In this document: one piece after another, positions 53,628-64,000 of the stretch | How positions within the stretch are numbered: the first letter of the stretch is position 1 | Layout of the letters: each line of letters begins with the position of its first letter | NCBI GenBank assembly: GCA_017654935.2 | Contig: CM065704.1 | Coordinates: forward strand, 18,842,668-18,906,667 | Source: Phymorhynchus buccinoides | Taxonomy: Eukaryota; Mollusca; Gastropoda; Neogastropoda; Raphitomidae | Length of the DNA: 64,000 bases | Reading direction: 5' to 3' | Notes under the pieces: generated by a model | Database searches by the model: none | The model's input: the letters and a program-made list of their open reading frames with translations, nothing else | Told to the model about the DNA's origin: nothing | Translations under genes and position numbers: made by a program

Positions 53628-54690
53628 TTGACTTACTGTTGATACGCACAACACAACAGCTGACTGTTGATACGCACAAACACAACAGCTGACTGTTGAT
53701 ACGCACAGCACAACAGCTGACTGTTGATACGCACAACACAACAGCTGACTGTTGATACGCACAGCACAACAGCTGACTGTTGATACGCACAACACAACAG
53801 CTGACTGTTGATACGCACAGCACAACAGCTGACTGTTGATACGCACAACACAACAGCTGACTGTTGATACGCACAAACACAACAGCTGACTGTTGATACG
53901 CACAGCACAACAGCTGACTGTTGATACGCACAAACACAACAGCTGACTGTTGATACGCACAGCACAACAGCTGACTGTTGATACGCACAACACACAACAG
54001 CTGACTGTTGATACAACACAACAGCTGACTGTTGATACGCACAGCACAACAGCTGACTGTTGATACGCACAGCACAACAGCTGACTGTTGATACGCACAG
54101 CACAACAGCTGACTGTTGATACGCACAGCACAACAGCTGACTGTTGATACGCACAGCACAACAGCTGACTGTTGATACGCACAACACAACAGCTGACTGT
54201 TGATACGCACAGCACAACAGCTGACTGTTTATACGCACAGCACAACAGCTGACTGTTGATACGCACAACACTGACTGTTGATACGCACAGCTGACTGTTG
54301 ATACGCACAGCACAACAGCTGACTGTTGATACGCACAAACACAACAGCTGACTGTTGATACGCACAGCACAACAGCTGACTGTTGATACGCACAGCACAA
54401 CAGCTGACTGTTGATACGCACAGCACAACAGCTGACTGTTGATACGCACAGCACAACAGCTGACTGTTGATACGCACAGCACAACAGCTGACTGTTGATA
54501 CGCACAAACACAACAGCTGACTGTTGATACGCACAGCACAACAGCTGACTGTTGATACGCACAGCACAACAGCTGACTGTTGATACGCACAGCACAACAG
54601 CTGACTGTTGATACGCACAGCACAACAGCTGACTGTTGATACGCACAGCACAACAGCTGACTGTTGATACGCACAGCACAACAGCTGACT
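53628..54690 (+). repeat. 28-bp satellite (CAGCTGACTGTTGATACGCA)
   Basis: About 37 units of CAGCTGACTGTTGATACGCA plus CAGCACAA, with variants CAACACAA and CAAACACAA (29 bp). All three minus-strand frames are open over long stretches (VSTVSCCAVRINSQLLCCAY pattern) because the consensus lacks stops. Confidence 0.96.
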
Positions 54691-57064
54691 GATTTCATGT
54701 ATCTGTTGTTTCAGATGAAGATTACAATTACAGTCCCGTCGACAACTAAGGCCGTGTCAGGGCTGTCACCACGTTAAATATGTCCACGTATAAAAAAAGG
54801 GATAAAAACACAAGGTAAAAACAAAATTAGGTTTCTTTGGTTAAAATACTTTTGCTAAAAAGAACATTAATAAATTAAAAAACTTAGCAAGTAAAAACAT
54901 GACACGTCTAGAATTAAAAACATCACTGTAGTTTACATCAAGTGAAAAATATTAATCTCTTTCGATTTCAAGTAATAAAAGATCGTGTCAGGCGGAACGT
55001 ACCGGATGTTCTGTTGTTACTGTTTCCTATGTTGAGAACTTTGATTGAAAAATGATTGACACGTTGTGAAAATGTATGTTTGATACTGTAATTTCAAAAT
55101 CACAACAGACTGATATTTTAAAGTTAAAAAGTCGACTTGAATTTAACAAGTGATATTCAGTAGAATTCCAGCCGAGCAAAAACCAAGCAGATAGCCTATA
55201 ATCCAGCTTATTTTTGCCTCCTTTTTTTGCAATAACGGACCATAACTTTATGATCGCTTTTAGTTATATAATATGACACACAGGAACTCTCTCTTACAAA
55301 ATATTTTGTTATGTATTCTAGAATCTATAGCTCTAACTTTTCGTGTTTGTTCAATCATTAATGCGCAAGATAAAGAGATGCTCAATCAATTGTTCAAATA
55401 AGTATCACATAGGAAGTAACATCTTAAGCCGGTTTCATTTCATTCTGCCCAAGCTGGGCATCAAACGCGACACAACTATTACAATGCTAGTCTATCCCAT
55501 GACATCATTTGGACTTTTAGGTCATCATCTCCACATCTAAATACCTATTGGGACACCATCGTAAGCACAGACACACAGACTGAGAAACGCGCAGGACTTC
55601 GTTCTAGTTTGCAACGAAGACCGACTCCCGTTTCTAAAGAGACTTGAAGCGCAATGATTGAAGCCAATTATCCTCTGATAGCATTGACCCATTTTCCTCT
55701 TCCCTCGAAAGGAGCTTTTGTTTTCGCATTCCCACACAGACGCTTCTTACCTTGTGATGAAAATATTCCCACACAAATGAGATGACAGACGATTTAGTTG
55801 AATGGATCATGATAGATCATGATCACGCATCGTGAAGTTATAAGGTACCTTTGTCACCAACAAGCTATTAATATGCATTTCACTGAGCAAATGTGACCTC
55901 AGAATAATCTCTTTTTTTTTGTTAATGGCGTTTTACGTCCTCTCGACCGGCAAGACATCAGAATAATCCAACATAAAGATTCTTTTATAATCTCAGAGCA
56001 TTATGAGCAGCCTAAAAGCAAAAACAAATATTGATTACCCAAATTTTGGTTCTGATTTAGCAAATCTATCTTCATTATTCTTGTGTATGTTCTCATATGT
56101 TCCAAAATATGTTAAAAAAATCGACACAATTTATATGTCCGGTTTTTTTAAAGCGAAAAATAATCAAAACAACATAGTGTCAAAACTCACTTTGATGCCA
56201 GGTTTCTGGGGAAAAACACCCCAAAACGACAACAGCAAATGTTGGATATCGAACTCCAAGTAACAGTAACATCAACAGTTGCACAGATTCTTTGTGGTCT
56301 GTGGAGTTCAAAGCCTTTAAAAGCCTCTTTAAATAATACCAAACAGAACCAGAGTTTTCTTACGATGTTTTTTTGTTATTAGGCCCCTATATCAGTTTTA
56401 GTGCGACAAGTATGTGTGTTTGTGCTTCATTTTTTGTGTGATTTGTTCGTTTTGTAAATCTACAAAGATGAACATACAGTGGAGATCTGGTAAGACAAAT
56501 TGGAAAGGAGTGATTTTGAGGCAGCAACTATTTTAAAATAGAATGACATTTTGGCATACAGATTATTACATTGGGACCACAAAACGTATTGTGAGTTATC
56601 AGAATTTGGAGATACCCGTTTTTGTGCTAGCTAGATTCCACTGTCTTAATCTTAATATCTACTGATAACGGCATAGGCCTATCAAAGTGAAAGTGAAGTG
56701 AAGCGCTTCCTCTCACAGTCCTGCGAACAAAGTGACGGCGCTCGTAGTCAATGACAGGTCGAATGGTGCCGTGCTTACATGGAGTCAACGACGACCATCT
56801 TTCTTTTACATTTTTCAGTCTTAGGGGGTCTGGCATTCATTGTGATAGACATGTCAAGAAATCTAATAAAAGAGTCTTCAGAAATGTTCCGACCTTCGTA
56901 TGTTTGTTCCTTAACACATGTGTAGTTCAGGGAAATCATGACATGACCGCCCCTGGCCATTCTTTCGTCCGCTCGCCAACTCGTGGCTTGGACAGAGAGA
57001 CACACAGAAACAAACAAAGTGTAAACTAGCATAGATGAAAACGATTAAACACACTGACAAGCAG
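54691..57064. other. AT-rich non-coding stretch with one dispersed repeat
   Basis: No gene recognised. The segment 56668-56760 (TTCCTCTCACAGTCCTGCGA) is another copy of the 49683 dispersed repeat. The sequence GGCGTTTTACGTCCTCTCGA at 55926 may be a further old element. Confidence 0.45.
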
Positions 57065-57119
57065 ACACACACACACGCGCGCGCGCGCACACACGCACAC
57101 GCACACGCACACGCACACG

Positions 57120-57164
<45 letters not shown>

Positions 57165-57230
57165 CTAGTACACATACACATATACAGGCGCGCGCGCGCG
57201 CATACACAGACGCATGCACGCACAGTCACG
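57065..57230 (+). repeat. (AC)n / (CG)n alternating purine-pyrimidine tract
   Basis: AC repeats with CGCGCG runs at 57077-57088 and 57187-57200. This is the type of sequence that can adopt Z-DNA. Confidence 0.92.
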
Positions 57231-58405
<1,175 letters not shown>

Positions 58406-58406
58406 A

Positions 58407-58490
<84 letters not shown>

Positions 58491-58528
58491 ACATACACAC
58501 ACATGCACGCGCGCGCGCGCGCGCGCGT
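58406..58528 (+). repeat. (AC)n followed by (CG)n
   Basis: An AC run of about 90 bp ending in a pure CGCG run at 58508-58527. Confidence 0.94.
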
Positions 58529-58678
58529 ATTTTGAATCCATAACCAATGATATAACCAGGAAATAAGGAAAGCAACTAACTGCAAATGAAGTGTCCGATT
58601 TCTAAGCTTTCGCTTCACGAACATTGTTGAAAATTGTGTCGCAGATGTCGTTAATATGGTGGATTTCAATGGTGACTT

Positions 58679-59045
58679 AACAGAGACTAACAGCAAAACC
58701 TGCTCCAAGCCATCATCTCGGAATATGTCATACGCATTTGTTGTGTTCTTAACAGAGACTAACAGCAAAACCTGCTCAAAGCCATCATCTCGGAATATGT
58801 AATACGCATTTGTTGTGTTCTTAACAGAGACTAACAGAAACACCTGCTCCAAGCCATCATCTCGGAATATGTAATACGCATTTGTTGTGTTCTTAACAGA
58901 GACTAACAGCAAAACCTGCTCCAAGCCATCATCTCGGAATATGTCATACGCATTTGTTGTGTTCTTAACAGAGACTAACAGCAAAACCTGCTCAAAGCCG
59001 TCATCTCGGAATATGTCATACGCATTTGTTGTGTTCTTAACAGAC
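58679..59045 (+). repeat. 72-bp tandem repeat, five copies
   Basis: Units start at 58679, 58751, 58823, 58895 and 58967, each with AACAGAGACTAACAGCAAAA, AAGCCATCATCTCGGAATAT and CGCATTTGTTGTGTTCTT. 72 bp is 24 codons, so a repeated minus-strand frame stays open; no domain was recognised in it. Confidence 0.95.
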
Positions 59046-59437
59046 TATTGCTATTTGTGTGAATATGTACTATTATGTTCACAAATATTGCTGGTTTGAT
59101 TATAGTCAGGTCTAGGTGTTAATTGTTTTGTGTTTTCATTTGGTCAACTGTTTCTGTTTCCCCGACGCATTGACAGAAGTATGGGCAGACCTTGGCTAAT
59201 CGCCATGAAAATGGTCTTTGATTCAAAAGGGAACAAACTAGTAACAGTGAGAGTGGAGTGGGAGAACGTGTGGCGCCGTGTGCTGGGTCAATCACCTAGA
59301 TAAAGTCATTGCCTGTCGACCATTCTCCTGTCGTTATACATATTTTTTCATTCTTTTAAGCTTACCAATATCTGTTTGGTTTGCACTACTTCTGCTACCG
59401 CTGCTGCTTTGGCTGCTATTGCGTTGCGTCATTAAAT

Positions 59438-59580
<143 letters not shown>

Positions 59581-59694
59581 AGAACGAAATGGAGAAGAGG
59601 ATTACCCCAATACAACTGATCCCTTTCTGAGTCAGGTTATATGAGAACAAAACGAAGACACGGTGGCAGAACAAATGTTGATGAGAGGGGTGGG

Positions 59695-59988
<294 letters not shown>

Positions 59989-60011
59989 CAATTTAGTTTG
60001 TTTGTTTGCTG

Positions 60012-60106
60012 TTGTTGTTGTTGTTGTTGGAATTTTAATTGAATTTACTTTCAGAAGGAAACACACAACCATCATGACATTGTATTGAAATTAATTTTAC
60101 TTTCAA

Positions 60107-60158
<52 letters not shown>
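60012..60158 (+). repeat. (GTT)n microsatellites
   Basis: A short GTT run at 60012-60029 and a longer one at 60106-60158. Confidence 0.92.
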
Positions 60159-60490
60159 GACGTGGGGATTCTATAGTGTAAGCGGCCCAATCAACCATGA
60201 TAACCGTTTGTTCACATTTGTCCATGGTGTCCTTTTGAAGATGCCTGTTCTATCAGTTTACCCAAATGGAATACCAAAGGCATAAAGATCGTCAGCAAAA
60301 AAGTCCGTCAATGTAGTTGCAATGATTCGGTTGAAAAGACGTTTTTTACCATCAGAAAATGCACAAGAGGTCTGGTGGCTCATTGGACACTTTGACCCAA
60401 CTGTGCTGTAGGATGAAACGCAATACATGTATCCACAGTTATTGTTCTTTGCATCTCCCTGGAGTTTCTCCAGATATATAGACTAGGCTT

Positions 60491-60684
<194 letters not shown>

Positions 60685-60953
60685 GTTTATATGGTGTGCC
60701 GTAGATATTAAAAGCGTGACAGTGTTGTTGACCTAACCTTGGGCATTGAATAGTCGGTTGATCGGTAGCCAGAGGGAAAGGTATCCGCTTCAAGTATAGC
60801 ATGACAGCCTTTGTATTAGGGTAGGGGTATGTCTATCGCTGTCTGTTCTCGCTGTTCTGGCGGTGGTCTGGAGGCATTGGGGGATTCCTGTTCCTTTGTG
60901 TCCAGACTGATGCCTGGTACACGATACTGGCTGCTTTCTCTGTAGGGATGGAA

Positions 60954-61004
60954 TGGGGGGGGGGGGGGGGGGGGGGGGGGCAGTTAGAGGGGGGGGGGGG
61001 GGGC
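60954..61004 (+). repeat. Paired G-tracts
   Basis: Two long G runs, each followed by CAGTTAGA. A short local duplication around homopolymer G, liable to assembly error. Confidence 0.85.
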
Positions 61005-61102
61005 AGTTAGAAGCGTGGGTGTCTAGGTGGGCGTCGTTGTGTGGATATTTGAGTGTCTTTGTGCTTCTGTTTTGGGGGTATGATTTGCTGTTTACTATTT
61101 TG

Positions 61103-61452
61103 TGGTCACAGAGACTTATCTCTGTGAAATTCGTGCTTTTGTGCGGGGGGAGGGGGGCGTTGAGGGGGGGGGGGGGGGGGGGGGGGGGACATATTTGGAA
61201 AACCTAGCTATCAATTTGGTCATACCGGGCAGCGGGATTTATCCCTGCTCTTACGGACTTTTAACTGCCGTGGGACTTTTACGTGCGTAACATAATTGCA
61301 CGGGTCAGATTAGCTTTAAGCCCCCATCCGAATTTCCTGTCGAAGTAGAAAGAAAGGGCGAAGCCGGGGTTCGAACCCAGGTCACTCACGCTGTAGTCAC
61401 GCATTGAATTTGGCAGGTGAACGTCTTAACCACTCTGCCACCTTTCTTCCTT
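61103..61452 (-). mobile_element. tRNA-derived SINE, minus strand
   Basis: On the minus strand, box A (GGTGGCAGAGTGGTTAAGAC) and an intact box B (GGGTTCGAACCC) lie near 61450-61370. The body GGATAAATCCCGCTGCCCGG and tail TCTCTGTGACCA (61103-61125) match the other copies. A poly-G run (61143-61188) has expanded in the variable part next to the tail. Confidence 0.86.
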
Positions 61453-62196
61453 TGCACCTTTCTCTTATTATCATCGTTTCTGTATTAGTTCGTTGGCAGA
61501 TAAACATGAATGCATGCACTCTTGTGTTGGAAGCGGGTGAAGTATATTTTGAATTTCATGTTCTTTGATGTTAGGGAATAATTATATTACAATTTGAGGC
61601 TTTGGGTAAAGTTTCAGAGTTTAAAAAAAGTTAAAGTTAAAGAATAAGGGAGGGGAAGTGTAGATGAATCTTATAAGTAATTATGAGGCCAAGTTATAGG
61701 CATTGTAAGGAGAACAAAAACATGCACTGAAAAGAACAATCATGCGCAGATTGGAAGACAACAAAACAATCAATACCAGTATAACTACAACGACCAACAA
61801 TCTTTTTCAATGCGTTCATTGCCATACATCACGTAAAACTAAATGTATCACATTAACATTAACATATCAGTTTTTAAGGTATTCCGAATCACCGAGGGGA
61901 TCGAACGAAATAGAAATGCTTTATTATAACCAAACTGTAGCTGTAACTCCACAGCCTACAGATCAACGGCAATGGTGTAGGTTTCATAAACACTTGGACG
62001 CCGCATGACGTTGACTTCAAGATTGCGGGTAGAACCTGACCCGGAGATATCCCTTCGCTGACGACCAGCTTTGATGAGTGGTTTAGTTCTAACCGAGAAG
62101 GACATGCCACGATAGTGTTTTGAGGTTCGTTGTGTCACGCAAGGGAGTGTGGTTGTCTTGGGGGAAAGGGGGGTGAGCTCACCCTATCACTCACTA
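61453..62196. other. Non-coding stretch
   Basis: No gene or clear element recognised. Confidence 0.4.
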
Positions 62197-62415
62197 AAGG
62201 GCCAGCCTCACACATACGAATCGCATCTGAATGCGATGCGATTTTGACGATGTGAGTTATGAATCACGTGACATACTTCCGTCTAAAAATAATTCTGCTA
62301 TTTTCGCTCACTGTATTCAAGTAGACCCAATACATGGATGTCACGTGGTTCAGGACTCACATCGTCAAAATTGCATCGCATTCAGATACGATTCGTATGT
62401 GTGTGGCTGACCCTT
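62197..62415. mobile_element. Foldback MITE with long inverted arms
   Basis: The left arm, from AAGGGCCAGCCTCACACATA through TCGCATCTGAATGCGATGCG to GAATCACGTGACAT, is inverted in the right arm, from ATGTCACGTGGTTCAG to TGTGTGTGGCTGACCCTT. The length is 219 bp with a unique centre of about 60 bp and no coding sequence. Confidence 0.82.
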
Positions 62416-62791
62416 ACTGCCTTTGTGTGAGCGACAAAACTGAGGGGTGATTGCTTACATGGCGTAATGGAACGTGTTCCAGAAATGACATTGCAGCTGT
62501 TTGTTTGTGTGGGTGCTGGCTGTGGAAGACACAGATCGAGATGTAGGCTGTTGTCCAAAGCAGAACTGTGAGAAAGATCCATTTGTGCTTAGTTTGTTTG
62601 GGCCTTCTTGGCCTGTTCATATCTGTTTGCTGATACTCGTGTTTGCTACTGACTCTATCTATCCCCATGTTCCCTATTTTATCCTTGATTTTTTGTTTGG
62701 CCATTACTATGCTAGTTTGGAACTGACCGCATCCATCCGTATGTTCACCGTTATATCCTAGTTTTTGTGTTGCTTTTTAAACTACGGTTAA

Positions 62792-63354
62792 AGGTGGACT
62801 CGGACGGGTGCGTTTTTGCAAGAAACACGTCGAGATCACCAGAAAGACAGCCTTTTCAAGGATCGGAACACTCACTTTGCTCTGGTTTCTTATAAATTAA
62901 ACCGTCAAAGCGGCGATTTTTCATTGGCGGAGATGCCGGAAAGAGTAGCCATTTTGGATGGGGTGGGTGGAGGTCACTCATTGTGGTTGAAGCGTTTTCT
63001 TTTTTTGTAGTGCAGTAAAACAAAAAAAGGAGCTATTTCCTTTGTTGTGAGCGAAACTCCTTTAGATAAACTGTATAAAATTTAAAATTAAAATAATAAA
63101 AAGGCTTGTATTGCGAAAAGTTCGTGCAAGCGATTTGGTCTAAACACAGGCGGCCATTCAAAAAGAGACGACAAACGCCTTCTCTTTGGGTGAAAGAATT
63201 TGACTTCCAGCACCTCCGCCAAGGAGAAATCGTCTTTTTGACGGCTTGATTTCTGGGAAACCAGAGCAAATTGAGTGTTGCGATCTCTGTAAAGGGTGTT
63301 TTCCTGCTGACCTTGACGTGTTTCTTGCAAAACCTCATCCGTCAGGGTGCCCCT
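62792..63354. mobile_element. TTAA-flanked inverted-repeat element
   Basis: TTAA flanks both sides (62788-62791 and 63355-63358). The left arm AGGTGGACTCGGACGGGTGC then TTTTTGCAAGAAACACGTCG is inverted in the right arm (CGTGTTTCTTGCAAAACCTC to GTGCCCCT). Homology of the arms extends about 150 bp, including TTTGCTCTGGTTTC and TTGGCGGAG. The centre is AT-rich and non-coding. Confidence 0.75.
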
Positions 63355-63855
63355 TTAAGCTGCTTCTTTTTATCCCCTCTCCATCACTCTGCCTCAACCT
63401 TGCACTCCTTCCACTTACTAACTCTACAATTTAGAATATCATCCGTCAGGGTGCCCCTTTAAGCTGCTTCTTTGTATCCCCTCTCCATCACTCTGCCTCA
63501 ACCTTGCACTCCTTCCACTTACTAACTCTACAATTTAGAATATCATCCGTCAGGGTGCCCCTTTAAGCTGCTTCATTTTATCCCCTCTCCATCACTCTGC
63601 CTCAACCTTGCACTCCTTCCACTTACTAACTCTACAATTTAGAATATCATCCGTCAGGGTGCCCCTTTAAGCTGCTTCATTGTATCCCCTCTCCATCACT
63701 CTGCCTCAACCTTGCACTCCTTCCACTTACTAACTCTACAATTTAGAATATCATCCGTCAGGGTGCCCCTTTAAGCTGCTTCATTGTATCCCCTCTCCAT
63801 CACTCTGCCTCAACCTTGCACTCCTTCCACTTACTAACTCTACAATTTAGAATAT
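63336..63855 (+). repeat. 104-bp satellite, five copies, derived from a transposon end
   Basis: Units start CATCCGTCAGGGTGCCCCTT at 63336, 63440, 63544, 63648 and 63752. Their first 20 bases are the right terminus of the TTAA-flanked element at 62792-63354, and the rest is its downstream flank. Divergence between units is very low (for example TTTTTA/TTTGTA/ATTTTA/ATTGTA). Confidence 0.95.
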
Positions 63856-63925
63856 TGTTATGTCAATGTATATTCCGAGTCCTTCACCACGTATTCGTGA
63901 AAACCATTTCTGTGTGTGTTTTACA

Positions 63926-64000
63926 GACATCAACACGATCGACAGTGCAACGGCCGAACATCTGATCCACTCGTCCCCTTCAACCCTGTACATCATTTAT
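63926..64000 (+). CDS. Probable exon of an unrecognised gene, cut by the window end
   Basis: A clean acceptor (CTGTGTGTGTTTTACAG, ending 63925) leads into a frame (two leftover bases, then ATC) reading INTIDSATAEHLIHSS then PSTLYIIY to the end. A second frame is also open over this short stretch. The composition and 3' splice site look exonic, but I do not recognise the family and the exon is incomplete. Confidence 0.4.

Noticed and set aside
51655..54690. CRISPR array
   Set aside because: Units are contiguous with no unique spacers, and the sequence is animal nuclear DNA.
53592..54698. 368-codon minus-strand Cys-rich repeat protein (VSTVSCCAVRINSQLL)
   Set aside because: All three minus frames are similarly open over the 28-bp satellite, which is the signature of a stop-free repeat rather than selection on one frame.

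Overview
The window is eukaryotic, animal nuclear DNA. Both recognisable genes are metazoan developmental or signalling genes with spliceosomal introns. Introns and intergenic DNA are packed with long dinucleotide microsatellites, minisatellites, tRNA-derived SINEs, truncated LINEs and TIR-type MITEs. That mix, and the divergence of the proteins from vertebrate and insect relatives, suggests a lophotrochozoan, most likely a gastropod mollusc. The species assignment is inference. A 500-N gap (16001-16500) is a scaffold join, so the order of the left 16 kb relative to the right 47.5 kb depends on scaffolding.

Left contig (1-16000). A (CT)n tract of about 620 bp precedes the last coding exon (2038-2412, + strand) of a myostatin/GDF11-type TGF-beta ligand. 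This exon carries the furin site and the complete nine-cysteine mature domain. The earlier exons lie outside the window. The rest is non-coding: short tandem arrays (72, 63, 19, 93 and 33 bp units), CT/GA/AC microsatellites, and a foldback element at 14682-14960.

Right contig, 16501-32200. A complete eight-exon gene for MOB4/phocein (CDS 17813-31496, 226 codons) is a STRIPAK-complex MOB protein with an intact zinc site. Its introns carry TTAA-flanked MITEs, two truncated LINE 3' ends, minisatellites and a SINE. The last two exons are unusual because every exon edge has been locally duplicated. The 3' splice site plus head of exon 7 is present five times (74-bp period). The tail of exon 7 recurs as a 54-nt in-frame cassette. 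The head of exon 8 recurs as a possible alternative terminal exon. The tail of exon 8, with its stop codon, is repeated eight times. This is the most interesting structure in the window.

Right contig, 32200-64000. This part is mainly mobile-element and satellite territory. It holds a hAT-like non-autonomous element (32636-33768), a 1.1-kb VNTR (34800-35940), three SINE copies, and a decayed LINE ORF1 whose RNA-binding domain is split by about 20 copies of a 68-bp unit made from its own coding sequence (39382-41683). It also holds a LINE reverse-transcriptase 3' end (42869-44962), a candidate SAM-like coding exon (49417-49682), 23-bp and 28-bp satellites (51655-54690), and TIR elements at 62197-62415 and 62792-63354. 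The right end of the last element has been amplified into a 104-bp satellite. A probable exon of an unrecognised gene begins at 63926 and runs off the window.

The genes do not form an operon or shared pathway. A recurring theme is local tandem amplification starting at exon edges, transposon ends or coding motifs.
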